Shown here one piece after another: positions 1 through 12,400 of a stretch of DNA of 64,000 nt. Within the stretch, counting starts at the first letter, position 1. Each line of letters begins with the position of its first letter. This DNA is from Mucor racemosus (taxonomy: Eukaryota > Mucoromycota > Mucoromycetes > Mucorales > Mucoraceae), in the NCBI GenBank assembly GCA_027405735.1, contig JAPEHQ010000008.1, positions 1,736,001 through 1,800,000 on the forward strand, in the 5' to 3' direction. Under the pieces are notes generated by a model. The model was not told the DNA's origin. It saw nothing but the letters and a program-made list of their open reading frames with translations, and made no database searches. Position numbers and translations under genes: made by a program.

Positions 1-225
1 CATAATTACATAATATAGGGCAAAAATGGCAGGGTATTCTTTATATTTCGGTCAGGAATAAAGTTTTTTTGTAAACCAAATTGCTACTGATACTGAGTAA
101 ATAGTAGAATTATATACCAAGGAAAAAAAATATGGTCAAATTACTCAATATTGCACAAATCAAGAAAAACAAAATAGCAGATAAGTAGAAGGACGGCAAT
201 TAAAAAAAAGCAAACATAGAGGGGA

Positions 226-376
226 TGTTTGTCCTAGTTGCTAGACTTATGCGCTTCTTTACAGCTAGTTCAAACGGAAAGGTTATGGGTTCGAAACTCG
301 TGTAAACGGATTTTCTTCGGAACTTGTGTTTACTGGGCTAGAAGCGCAGCTAATCACCCTCTCGCCTTTTTTTTTC
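226..376 (+). other. tRNA-like / SINE-like segment, copy 1
   Basis: A B-box-like sequence GGTTCGAAACT lies at 288-298 inside a possible T-arm, with GTTT near 227 and AAAC after the T-arm able to pair as part of an acceptor stem. A run of nine T follows at 367-375, as a pol III terminator would. The same block occurs at 23848-23967 (+), 8402-8548 (-) and 60758-60902 (-). It is too degenerate to be called a functional tRNA. A tRNA-derived SINE head is the likeliest reading. Confidence 0.4.
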
Positions 377-716
377 GTTTTACCTTTCTACGCACAGCTT
401 TCAAAAGACTACCAATTGTTGTCTTCTTTTTTCTACTCCAGTATTTTTAGTTCTATTTTGGAAATCCATTTTCTTTATAAATATCTTATTTTACAAGCAC
501 ACGAGATTTTACAAAAGTAGACACATTCTGCACGCAATAATTTAATAATGTAAATTGTATTGTGAGCCTACTACTGTCCGTATATTTTGATTTTGGTTTT
601 CATCCAATAAGTAGTAACAGATAGAGTATTACTAATTGTAACATAAAGGCATACATAATGGAATATATTTAGCCATTTTTCAGAAAGACTTGAAAAGAGC
701 TCAGCAAATAAAAACC

Positions 717-719
717 GTT
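717..719 (+). other. Paralogous empty target site (GTT) of the CACTA element
   Basis: Here GCTCAGCAAATAAAAACC is followed by GTT and then AATCATAATA without interruption. In the repeat copy at 24.3-30.9 kb the same flanks are separated by a 6.6-kb element, with GTT on both sides (24297-24299 and 30918-30920). This unoccupied copy confirms the element ends and the 3-bp duplication. Confidence 0.85.
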
Positions 720-1110
720 AATCATAATATTTGGATTTCTATTAGTTCCTGCTTCAGTCATCATCAGTTAGAAATTGGTTTATCACCAACTTTAATTTAT
801 CCTTAAAAATGGACTTCAGGGTAATTATTATTATTGCATGAACAATACTATTTAAGGCATATCACTCTTCATTCAAGAAACACTTTATATGTAAAAGCTT
901 AAGAATAATGCCCAAAGGTATGTAGCTTCCGTCAATTTATTATTTGTTATCATGCATGTTGTTATATTCCACCGAGTAACATACTTTATCACCTTCTACA
1001 GCATCAATACATCTTACAATCTATTGACTACGACATGCATTGAACCGCAAAGTTTTGATATTATTGAATATTATAAACAAAAAACTCCTGGCATACTAAG
1101 TATATCCACT

Positions 1111-4100
1111 TGACTCGCAATAAAGCAAGGCGTTTTGTCAAGTACGATGTTGGCGTTCAGTGTATTTCAGTTAAATTGAATAGGTAAAGATATGGTTCAT
1201 GCAGAGATCTATGAATGTGTGAGAAAGCCCAGATCTGTGAACACAAAAAAATGATCCAAATTGTAATGCTTTGTCTACTTATACGAGATTTTTTTGTGGC
1301 GATACCTGGTGGCTCAAGTGTAATTAAGGCATTTAATTGCCAAATGTATCGAATCAAGAAGAAGTCGGTTGATTGATATAAAGGATAATAAGTGCAATGT
1401 CATTTATTGGATGAATGAATTTAAATGTATAAAGCAAAGCTTACTTTTGACTGAAAGTACTAATTATTCTGATTAACATCAATAAGTGCAATAATTGCTA
1501 CTAAATCGCATAATTTGCCATGCAGACAATTCTTGAAGCATCCATTCTTTGTTTTTTGGCAATGCTGCAAATCATCGTTCAATATGACTGAATATTAATG
1601 AACCAGAGAAAATAAAATTAGTAAAAAAAACTGTTAACCAATGTACATCAAGGTCAAGATAGATAAAAGGTGCATTCATTGTGTAGTAGTGGAAATCGCC
1701 ACATTTTAATGGATAGAAATTACAGGACCAAGACGTTGTGTTTGCTTCAGGATTTGTAAAAGGGTTTAAAAGCATACTTCATCAAATTCACTTAGATGTT
1801 GAATACTCACCAAATGCTATTAGTATCATCTTGTTTTTTATTTAATTGCCGTATTATTAAAAATCAAGCTTTTCATAGCTTACTGTATAATAATGACAGC
1901 AGTAGGATATTTTTAAGTTTAGATTAACATTTATTATAAGGCGTGCTGATGATACGTTTGATACTACTGTAGATGGAACCAGTTAATTTAATCTATGGAA
2001 TTTGAATGCAAATAACGAGGAACAATTTGAAAGTATTTAAGTTGGTTCTGTTAAAGCATTGAATAAATTCGCTTGGGCCACAGATGGCAAAAAGGCGACA
2101 ATAGGTTCCAGCGATGGCCATGCTTATGTTTATGATATTGGGGGGGTAAGACTAAAACTTAATGTAAATCACCTCTAGCGCAGTAATTATAACATAAGAC
2201 TATATTATCATCAAATAAACTACAACGCAATATTAACATGTATAGATGTTTACAGAAATAAGCTTGAATCAAGTGGGTACAGCATTGTAAATTCTTGAAA
2301 AAGTTCTCAGGTATTATAAAATCTCTTATTTTTAAGACTTACAAGGCTTATAAGCGGAATATTAATTTCGAAAATTATTCTTGTCCAGATCATCAATTTT
2401 GTCATTTTTTAATTTTTTTTTCTGGTTTTGCAAATCTAGAGTTAATTCTATTACCAATTATAAAAACAAAAAATGTACACATATACTGAATTTAACGCTC
2501 TAATTGCTCAATAAAAAATAATAAACATTTTTATTGCAAAATATTACATGAAAATCCTTTAATCAAAAAACCGTTTTTGGAACAAAAGTACAGATTTTCA
2601 TTACTTAACATTTAATATTAAGCTTTTATAAAATGTGTATTAGTCATGGCTACAATTTTCTCTCACAATGTAGTATATTTAAACGTTGATTTTGGTATCA
2701 AAATTTGATTTTTCTGTTTTTTGATCAAAATCATGAGTGTTGGTAAGGATAAAATGAGTCCCGAAAATGTCCGCTAGAAAAACTGAATTTTCAGACCGTA
2801 TGGGGTTAAATATAAGAAAAGTTCAAAAAAACCGCTTTTTTATTTATACCATAGTATAAGAGACTTAGCTATTCAATCGTGCTATGCTCAATTACGGCGT
2901 CGCTCTACGGGATCGCTTTTGCAATTTTTCAATGAATGTATGATATGATGATATGACAGACGGTGTTTCTGGTAGAAAAATGCATATTTCTATGATAGCA
3001 GATACAACCTATTTTGTTTAATTTATGGTTGATGCACTACTGTAATGCTGCTTTAACATTGGCTGAAATGTGCAGTGTTTTAATTGCACTACTGAATAAT
3101 GTAAAGCCTTGAAAACACTTTTCTACGTGTGTTGTTTCTCTCTTTTTGTTTTCATAATCCAAGGATATATTTACCGTTTGATAAGGCATATCAGACTATC
3201 AAGCTGGTATTTTTTTTTCTTTTATCTGAATACGCATGCTAACATAAGCAACTAATATTTATAATACAGTATACGTAGCAGTCGTTATATTAGAGACTGA
3301 TATTTTTATTTAGCCACATTTTAGGATTAAATATCATTATTTACTACTATATTGTTGGACGTATTTCTTAATTACCAGATCAAATCGAAGAAGGCAATGA
3401 TATTTATATCTACTCCATCAAAAGCCAGAACTGGCTACAAGCTCACAAAACGTTCCAGAAAAGTGGTAAAATTTCAAATGATATAGATCCAAAAAAAAAG
3501 AAAAATCTAATGTTCTGTCTAATAACCATAGTTTTGATCGTAGCTACTATATACTTGAAAACAAATCTTTTTACAGCTGACGATCGTAAACTAACATAGT
3601 AAGTTAAACAAGGTTAATCTGTTTACATTTTATGTGTGATAAAGTAACATACTGTATATAATCTTAGATTTAGCTTACATATAAATTTAAGCAGTAAGTT
3701 TTATCTAAGTTTATACTCGAGCAAAAACCATTGTTGCTGTAAACATAGCTATAAAAGTATTTACAAATGATGATTATCGGAAACATATTGGCTCTTGCAT
3801 GTATTGCTCTATATCAACAACGTATTGAATTGTATTATTGTCTATAATCTATATTAATAAAAGCAAATGTAATCTAAAACCCCATTCCAGTAAAAAAATG
3901 CAATGTAATTTTGAGAACGGCACGATGCTCATGTACAAATCAATTTGTGTCCATATAACCAGCTCATTATGCTCATGATTAGATTTTATTGTTATGCATA
4001 AATAGAAATAATGATATGCTTATGGGAAACTCTGCTATTATGCACAGATGGGATTAATGCCATGCACATTGACAGAATCTATAATTTTGCATATACAGGC

Positions 4101-4222
4101 TTAGCGTTGTGCTCGTGGGCAGTTTCTTTTGTTGCGACCATGTGCATCTTGTTATCTTTTTATTTATATTTAGTAGGCAGAGCAGCTCAGGCAGTAGTGT
4201 GCAGTACAGGTCGGCAGTAGTG
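1111..4222 (+). mobile_element. CACTA-type non-autonomous element, 5'-truncated, copy A
   Basis: It ends with GGCAGTAGTG (4213-4222), the reverse complement of a CACTAC terminus, and is followed by AAC (4223-4225), the expected 3-bp duplication. Internal order matches the other copies: a decayed dynein intermediate chain piece (1941-2149), a well-conserved core (about 2635-2800), then a GC-richer subterminal zone (about 3920-4222) full of TGTGCA/GGGCA-type repeats. The opposite (Y) end is missing and the left side is joined to H/mid repeat DNA near 1110. No transposase is visible. Strand follows the captured gene fragment. Confidence 0.75.
1941..2149 (+). pseudogene. Captured dynein intermediate chain fragment, copy 1
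   Basis: Frame-by-frame reading gives pieces resembling ADDTFDTTVDGT, then NLWNLN, then ALNKFAW, then IGSSDGHAYVYDIG, with an in-frame stop and frame shifts between them. This order matches the C-terminal WD repeats of cytoplasmic dynein intermediate chains (a VDG...LWNLN..TE.P...ALN...W...G...YDVG pattern). It begins just after an AG and ends at a GTAAG, so an exon seems to have been copied with its splice borders. It cannot make a protein. Confidence 0.7.
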
Positions 4223-5458
4223 AACTACCAAAGATACACTATAATTATTACTTGTTAATTGATTTTTTAGTAATGAATCAATTTTTATACTAGGTCAAAA
4301 GTAAAGGCATATTCAGTTCAAAGCGCTTGAAATAATTCAATTATGTTAATTTACATGGTTTATCATCTATTGCTCATTCAATAGCTATATTTAAATTTAA
4401 TATTTCGTTTATAACTGCTAATAATCCACTCGTTCGTCTATTAGAGTTAACTCGCCATCCTTTATTAGCGTACAGTATTTATAACAACGGTCCATTATTA
4501 GCTCATGGTATGCAAAACTATTAAGAGGGGTTGTCTAATATCAAATTTATCTGATCCAACCGCTGATGCTAAACTAGCATCGAATTAGTTGTGTTGACTT
4601 GCAATAAAGTACAGCGTTTTATCAAGTACGATGTTGGCGTACAATGTATATCAGTTAAATTGAACATACAGAGATATGGTTTATGCAGAGATCTATGAAT
4701 GTGAGAGGAGGAGAGAGAGAGCTCAGATCTATAAACACAAAAAAATAATCCAAATTGTGATGCTTCATCGACCTGTGTACGAGATTTTTTTGGGGCGATA
4801 CCTGTTGGCTCAAGTGTTGCAATTTAGGCATTTAATTGTTAAATGTATCGAATCAAGGTAAAATTGATTGATTGATTTAACGGATAATAAATGCAATGTC
4901 ATTTATTGAATGGGTGAATATAAATGTATAAAGCAAAGCTTACTTTTGAATAATGAAAGCACTAATTATTCTGATTAGCATTAATAGGGTCAAAAAGCAT
5001 AGTTAAGTGCAGCAATCACTGCTACCAAATCGCATAATTTGATATGCAGAAAACTCTTGAAATATTTATTCTTTTTTTTTTTTGGCAATGCTACAAATCA
5101 TCGTTTAGTATGACTGAATATTAATGAATAATCAGAGAAAACACAACTGGTAAAAACTGCCACCCAATGCACATCGAGGTCAAGATTGAAAAAAGGTGTT
5201 GCATTTATTGTGTAATGAAAATCGCAACGTTTTGATGGGTAGAAATTACAGGACCAAGACGTTGTGTTTGCTTCAGGACTTTTAAAAGGGTTTGAAAGCA
5301 TACTTCATCAAATTTACTTAGATTTTGAATACTCACCATATGCTATTAGTATCATCTTGTTTTTTATACTATTGCTGTATTATTAAAAATCAAGCTATTT
5401 ATAGCTTATAACAATGACAGTGGGATGTTTCTGATTTTAGATTGATATATATCATAAG

Positions 5459-5672
5459 GTGGGTTGACGTTACGTTTGAGCCAACTGTAGGTGGAACAAG
5501 TCAAATTAATTTATGGAATTTGAATGTAAATACCGAGAAACCATTTGTAATTGCTTAAGTTGGTTCTAGTAATAAAGCATTGAATCAATTAGCTTGAAAC
5601 AAAGAGGGTAAGAAAGCGGCAATAGGTTCCAGTGATGGCCAGTGTTTATATTTATGTCTATGATATTGGAGA
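5459..5672 (+). pseudogene. Captured dynein intermediate chain fragment, copy 2
   Basis: It reads as remnants of VDVTFEPTVGGTSQINLWNL, then NVNTEKPF, a stop, ALNQLA, a stop, GKKAAIGSSDG and YVYDIGE. It shows the same pattern as copy 1 but keeps the LWNLN..TE.PF part better. A short insertion duplicates part of the VYVYD segment. It is non-functional. Confidence 0.7.
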
Positions 5673-6712
5673 GATAAGACTAAAACTTAACGTAAATCAC
5701 CCCTAGCGCAATAATTATAAAGTAAGGCTATTTTATCATCAAATAAACTATCACACAATATTAACGCGTATAAAGATTTACAGTAATTAGCTTGAACCAA
5801 GTGGATACAGCATCATAAATTCTTGAAAAATTTCTCAAGTATTATAAAATCTCTTATTTTTAAGACTTACAAAGCTTATAAGCGGAATATTAATTCAGAA
5901 AATTATTTTTGTCCAGATCATCAATTTTGACATTTTTTAATTTTTTTTTCTGGTTTTGCATATCTAGAGTTAATTATACTACTAATTATAAAAACAAAAA
6001 ATATACACAAATACAGAATTTAACGCTCTATTTGCTGAATAAAAAATAACAAACATTCTTATTGCAAAATATTACATGAAAATCCTTTAAGCAAAAAACC
6101 GTTTTTGGGACAAAAGTATAAATTTTCATTACTCAACATTTAATATTAAGCTTTTATAAAATGTGTATTAGTCATGGCTACAATTTTCTCTCACAATGTA
6201 GTATATTTAAACATTGATTTTGGTATCAAAATTTGATTTTTCTGTTTTTTGATCAAAATCATGAGTGTTGGTAAGGATAAAATGAGTCCCGAAAATGTCC
6301 GCTAGAAAAACTGAATTTTCAGATTGTACGTGGCTAAATACAAGAAATGTCGAACAAAGAAAAAATAGTCTCTATTGAAAACTTGGATATATCATAGTAT
6401 AAGAGACTTAGTCGTCAAATCTTGCTACTGTATGCTCAATGACAGTGTTGCTCTACGGGCTCGCTTTTGCAATTTTTAATGAATCTATGATATGACAGCA
6501 GGTTTTTCTGGTAGAAATGCATGTTTCTATGATAACAGATATTGCCTATATTGTTTAGTTTATGGGTTGGTGCGCTGTGATGCTGCTTTTACATTGGCTT
6601 AAATGTGCAATTTAGCAGGGTTTTAATTGCGCTAAATAATGTAAAGCCTTGAAAATCCTTTTTTACGTGTGTTGTTTCTCTCTTTTTGTTTTCATATTTC
6701 AAGGATATTATT

Positions 6713-7022
6713 TGATTTATCGAGACTTTATAAATTAAAATCAACGTAAAAAGTACCGTTTATTAGAATGAATTAAATATGGGTTTATATAGTTATTGGA
6801 ATTGTGTGAGAAGATCTAATGGACAGGGATCCATTAGATGTGACAATAGATATTATTATTAATGTGTATGGATATAACATGTTATGTTTCAGTGGTAATA
6901 TTGCTATAAGTTATGTTTCATTATTAGTTCCTGGGTGACAGGAACCAGTTACTGGATAGATAAGATCTGCTAGATTTGTCGGAGATCTTCTATATATCGA
7001 ATGTTGTAATTCTGATAGATCA
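6713..7022. mobile_element. Solo LTR (310 bp) with TTATT target duplication
   Basis: The related repeat copies run directly from CAAGGATAT to TTACCGTTTGATAAG; here 310 bp interrupt them. The insert begins TGATTTATC and ends GATAGATCA, an imperfect terminal inverted repeat with canonical TG...CA ends. It is flanked by TTATT at 6708-6712 and 7023-7027. This is the signature of a solo LTR left after recombination. No internal retroelement DNA is present. Confidence 0.85.
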
Positions 7023-8074
7023 TTATTCACCGTTTGATAAGACATATCAGACTATCAAGCTGGTATTCTTTTCTTTTATCTGAATACGCATGCTAACATA
7101 AGGGACTAATGTTTTTAATATAGGTAGCAGGTAGAAGTATGTATTAGAGACTGATATTTTTATTTAACCGCATTTTAGGATCAAATATCATTATTTACTA
7201 CTGTATTGTTGGACGTATTTCTTGATTGCCAGATCAAATCGAAGGCAATTATATTTATATCTATTCAATGAAAAGCTGGAACTGGCTACAAACTCACGAA
7301 ATTTTCCAGAAAAGTGATAAAATTTTGAATGATATAGAAACAAATAAAAAAAAAGAATAGCTTAATGTTCTGTCTAATAACCATAGTTTTGATTGTATAT
7401 ATACTGTACTTGAAAACAAATCTTTTTACAGCTGACGATCGTAAACTAAAATATATAGTAAGTTTAAACAAGGTTAATTTGTTTAAATTTTATGTATAAT
7501 AAAGTAACATATATAATCTGATATTTGACTTACGTATAAATTTAAGCAGTAAGTTTTATTTAAGTTTATACTCGAGCAAAAACAATTGTTGCTTTAAACA
7601 TAGCTATAAAAGTGTTTACAAATGATGATAATCGGAAACATACTGGCTCTTGCATGTATTGCTCTACATCAACAACGTATTGGATTGTATTGTCTATAAT
7701 TTATATTAATAAAAACAAATATAATTTAAAACCCCATTCCAGTAAAAAAAATGCAATGGAATTTTGAGAGCGCCACGATGCTCATGTACAAACCAATTTG
7801 TGCCTATACAATCAGCTCATTATTATGATCATGGTCAGGTTTTATTATTATGCACACATGGGATTAATAATGTCATGCGCACGGACAGAATATATAATTC
7901 TGCATATACAGGGTTAGCTTTGTGCTCGTGTGCAGTTTCTTTTTTTGTTGTACCAATGTGCATACTGTTATCTTTTTAACCATATTCACTGGGCATAACA
8001 GCTCAGGCTATAGTGTGCAGCCCACCTGGGCACCACAACGGAATCATCTTGTGCAGCGCAGGTCGGCGGTAGTG

Positions 8075-9440
8075 AACGATGTTATTTGCTGAGCTCTTTT
8101 CAAGTCTTTTTGAAAAATGACTAAAGATATTCTATTATGTATGCCTTTATGTTACAATTAGTAATACTCTATTTGTTACTTACTGGATGAAAACCAAAAT
8201 TAAAATATGCTGACAGTAATAGGCCTACAATCCAGTTTACATTATTAAATTATTGCGTGCAGAATGTGTCTCTCGTGTGCTTGTGAAATAAGATATTTAT
8301 AAAGAAAATGGATTTCCAAAATAGCACTAAAAATACTGCAGTAGAGAAAAGAAGAAAACAATTGGTAGACTTTTGAAAGCTGTGAGTAGAAAGGTAAAAC
8401 GAAAAAAAAAGGCGAGGGGGTGATTAGCTGCGCTTCTAGCCCGGTAAACACAAGTTCCGGAGAAAATCTGCATACACGAGTTTCGAACCCATAACCTCTC
8501 CATTTGAACTAGCTGTAAAGCGCATAAGTCTAGCAACTAGGACAAACGTTCCCTCTATGTTTGCTTTTTTCAATTGCCGTTCTTCTACTTATCTACTATT
8601 TTGTTTTTCTTGATTTGTGAAATATTGAGTAATTTGACCATATTTTTTTTCTTTGGTATACTGTATAATATTGCTACTGTATTTGTTGAGTATCAGCAGC
8701 AATTTGGTTTACAAAAAAATCTTTATTCCTGATCGAAATATAAAGAAAATTCTGTTATTTTTGCCCTATATCATGTAAATATGCTAGGTATAATAGTGCA
8801 AAAGCTGATGTTGTTTCACTAGAAAATATAACTAAAGTTCATAGTGAGCATATAATTAATAGATGCAAAATAGCGCTACGTATATTTACAAAAATGTAGT
8901 AGTAGATGAAACACGTATATACAGTATATATATATATACTATTGTATATAATAAAAAAATTCATAAGCTATAAAAGTTACGGTCATCAATGTTAAAAATA
9001 CCAGATCTCGTCCGATCTCCACAGGAAAACGATATCTGTCACAGTAATACAGTATATATAATAAAAGTTGATTTTTAGATTTTTTTTCTATGTAGAAGCC
9101 AAACAATCACATTTTATGATATTTATGCGATTATTTTTCTTACTAATTGACCAATAAAACAAATTACTATTTATTATTTTGTTTGTTCTGTCCTTCAAAA
9201 CCTATTTTGACTTGCTGTAGTACACAAAGAAACTACACTCGATAAGTTAAAAAGAATTTTAATATTAAATTTGAATTTTCAAAAAAAAAATTCATAGTTT
9301 CAATCTTCAAAATCGGAGTAAGCCTTCTTTCTATAACTAACCTCATAATAAACATTTTTAGAATATACCCTAGACACTACTAAATAGAAATAAATTAATC
9401 GCATTATGCTACCTATCCCTAAATTTATTTTATATCTCAC
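8075..9440 (-). repeat. H part of the composite repeat unit, copy 2 (inverted relative to 1-719)
   Basis: This is nearly the same as 60438-61780 and is the reverse complement of 1-719 and 23651-24299. It starts at the CACTA target duplication (AAC, 8075-8077), includes a tRNA-like segment on the minus strand, and continues through TTTATATCTCAC into the arm sequence near 9441. It is AT-rich and non-coding. Confidence 0.75.
8402..8548 (-). other. tRNA-like / SINE-like segment, copy 2
   Basis: Minus-strand copy of the segment at 226-376. The B-box-like GGTTCGAAACT is at 8479-8489 (complement), and the trailing T run is seen as A9 at 8402-8410. Confidence 0.4.
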
Positions 9441-12400
9441 AAAAGACTCAAAAACACGGAATATTCACTGCATTTTCATTGAATCTGGGCCCGACTTTTC
9501 ATTCCTTCCCAACTTTTTGTTTTACTAAATAACACCAAGAAAAAAATATATGCCAATATACCTGAGATGCTCACCTTTAATCCAAAAACAAGTATCCGGA
9601 AATATCCTACTTTTTACAGTTGGTATTAATTTTTTAGCGCTAATGTTTCAGATTTTTACGCGTATTTTACTGCTAATGGATTGAAAACTTTGAGGCTTCA
9701 TATCTCTAGAAATAATTAAGCTATGCTAATACTTTTTAATAACAAAACTTACTTGTTTTAAATCACTCTATAACATATTTTAATATAAAAAATTCTGAGT
9801 ACTTTTATTTTTTTTTCGTTTTTTTTGACATTTTTGTAGTAGATTTCAAAAAATCCGTTAAATTGAGCAGCAGTTTTTTTACATTCATATCATCAAGCTC
9901 GTTGAGCTATCTCGATCACAATTTAGAGTTTTTCAAAATACTGATTTTTCGTGGAGATATCGTCAAAAATGTGTATAAAAATATACCTTCATTTCCAGCT
10001 TCCATTTTTCCCTTATATACCCTCATCCCAAATTCTGAATCTGAAAAAAATTTGGACAAAAATCTTGTTTCCTCTACAAAAAATGCAGCTAAAAGATTCT
10101 GCAATAGCTCAATCGATAGATAATTTGTTTGCGCATCATTCCAATTACTTATATGTTAAATATGTTTATCAAAATTAATGTATACCTTCAAAAAACCTTC
10201 AAAATTTCAATTGCATTTTACGCAAAATTTAATGTGAAATGTTTGTCCGAATATTATTTAGATGGATGCAGAATTTAAAACTGTACAAAAACTTTTTAAT
10301 ACGCTAGGTCGACTTACTTTGCAGTTCATCAGCCATTAAACGATTTTGTTTTTTTGAATCATTTTTCGTCCGTTTTTTAAAATAAATTTTGGAATCCCGT
10401 GGTGATAGGTTTTAAGCTGTGATAAAAAACTATTGTTTTGGTTATCTCGACAAAAAATCAATATTTTTTACTAAAACAAAAAATGCAGAGTAGCGATCAA
10501 TTAGATCTATCTTGTGATTACAGAAATTAAGCCCTAGACAATGAGTTTTGAGATTTAACTACAAAGTAATAAACTAATATTGACGACAGCAGAAAACAAA
10601 GAAAAAAATGCCATCCTTGTGAATATTGATTCAATTAATCTCCAATTATACATGATAATAGATTTAAATATATTTCTACTTTCACAAATCGCTGTGGATT
10701 GAGAAAACTATCAGCAAAACATGATATTTCTGCCCAATAAAACCACATGTTGTGTCCTATATTCTCATGTTTGATAAATAATACTTAAAAAAGAATATGA
10801 TTAAAAGAGAATGAGCAATAAATCATTTCTTTAACTGTATAATAAAAACAAGATATCGTTTATTTAGATATGAAAGTATGTCTTTTTTTTTACTGTATAT
10901 TGATCTGATATTGAGATCCTGAGATGTAATTTATTAAGGCACTATTGAACCATTAGATTTGTTTAATAGTAATCTATGGATGGAAATAAATCAATTATAA
11001 TTTAACCGTGCTTTCAGAGCTTATTATGAGTTGCTTTATTTCAATATTGCGCTAAATATGCTTGGATGTGTTGATTTGATAGCTATTTAATTAACTAACC
11101 GCTGGAATGAAATAATATAATGTCATAGTTGAGATACAAATGTTCTTGTTAATTGCTGCTGGATATCATCAGTCAACACAACTAATTTGATGCTAGTTTA
11201 GCATCAGCTGTTGAATCAGATAAATTTGAGATTAGACGACCCCTTTTAATAGTTTTGCAAACCATGAGCCAACAATGGTCCGTTATTAATAGATACGCTG
11301 CTAATCAAGGATGGTGAGTTAACTCTAATGGACGAACGAGTTTATGTAAGAATATAAACAAAATATTAAAATCAAATATAGCAATTGAATGAGCAAGAGA
11401 TTATAAACCATGTAGATTAGTATAATTGAATTGTTTCAAGCTTTTTGAGCTGAATACATCTTTACTTTTAATCTATAAAAATTGATTTATTAGTAAAATC
11501 AATTTACAAGTAATTATTATGGTGTACTTTTGAGAGTTGGTAGTAGTGGTATGCAAGACAACATCTCTTGTTTTCCTCTTCTTTGCTGTTGATCATTAAA
11601 CAGAAACAAATATTTTTTAGAAACTAAATAGATTAACATGAGTTTAATTTATTCATTTATTCAAATCAAGTCAATATTATACGTACTTTTATAATCACCA
11701 ATTTTTTTGCAGGTAGATATCGACATTAGACCAAAAAAGCATTTATTATAACGTAAATGATGGAACAAAATAACTAAGTCTTGGATGCTTTTTTTTTCGA
11801 AAAAAATGATATTATAACATGCCCTTAACATTAACAGTTAATATCGAAATAAACAATAGGAAAAACATGTACTTATTCTGCTACTTGATTTCAGTTTATA
11901 AAAAATATTGGTCTTTCTGTTGTAGTTTTAAACATGAATGAAAGAGCTGAGGAGAGAGTGGGGGAAAAAAAGAAAAATAACCTAAATCAGTCGACTTTGT
12001 ATGTTACAAATAGAAATTTACAAAGGCATAAATACTTTTAGTGATGCCAAACAGGTTGTTGTTGTTGTTGTTTTTGTTCCCATTTGGTGTCCAGAAGAAG
12101 AACATGGGCAGAACTCTTTCAAACCCCAAATTTCAAATTAATATATCTCGTCAATAAGGCAATTGTGTTGAATCAGAAGAGTAACTCACATATGCTTTAA
12201 ACCATTCAAATTATCTTCGTTACTAATTAATTTATGATTGATATACTTTAATAAATTGATTAAAAAACTTTGATCTCATTGCTCTACTCATCTAGGCTGT
12301 CTGATCTGCATAAAAGCTTTTATTCTGCCCATCTGTGCAGATCACTATGCCCATGGGAAGTATAGTTTGGCCGTAGTGATCAAATAGCTATCAAATCAAC

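Larger units (their letters stand above)
1..1110 (+). repeat. H + mid part of the composite repeat unit, copy 1 (truncated by the window start)
   Basis: The stretch is non-coding. It is closely similar to 23651-24299 plus 30918-31330 on the same strand, and to 60438-61130 and 8075-8790 on the opposite strand. It holds a tRNA-like segment (226-376) and an uninterrupted CACTA target site (717-719). After about 1110 the sequence switches abruptly to CACTA-internal DNA, so the junction is probably a deletion that removed one CACTA end. The short ORFs here are AT-rich chance frames. Boundaries are good to a few tens of bases. Confidence 0.75.
4223..8074 (+). mobile_element. CACTA-type non-autonomous element, copy B (host of copy A)
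   Basis: It ends with GGCGGTAGTG at 8065-8074, followed by AAC (8075-8077) and then the H repeat, which is the same flank seen right of the element at 57453-60437. From 4223 it resumes sequence found left of 27832 in the 24.3-30.9 kb element, so copy A lies inside copy B at the same internal position. It carries dynein fragment copy 2 (5459-5672), the conserved core (about 6165-6330) and a solo LTR (6713-7022). A 61-codon ORF at 4676-4861 recurs at 27185-27367 on the other strand. No transposase is seen. Confidence 0.75.

Noticed and set aside
226..376. Functional tRNA gene
   Set aside because: The D-arm and anticodon arm cannot be drawn convincingly, T-stem pairs are mostly wobble, and the block varies among copies. 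Kept only as tRNA-like.
1572..1775. ORF MLLNPFTNPEANTTSW... (also 5098-5301) as part of the dynein capture
   Set aside because: It lies on the strand opposite the dynein reading frame and I could not match it to any family.
9863..10123. 86-codon ORF repeated exactly at 13371-13631 as a possible gene
   Set aside because: The identity follows from the inverted repeat. The product is Ser/Phe-rich low complexity, diverged arms keep the frame only in part, and there are no gene signals.
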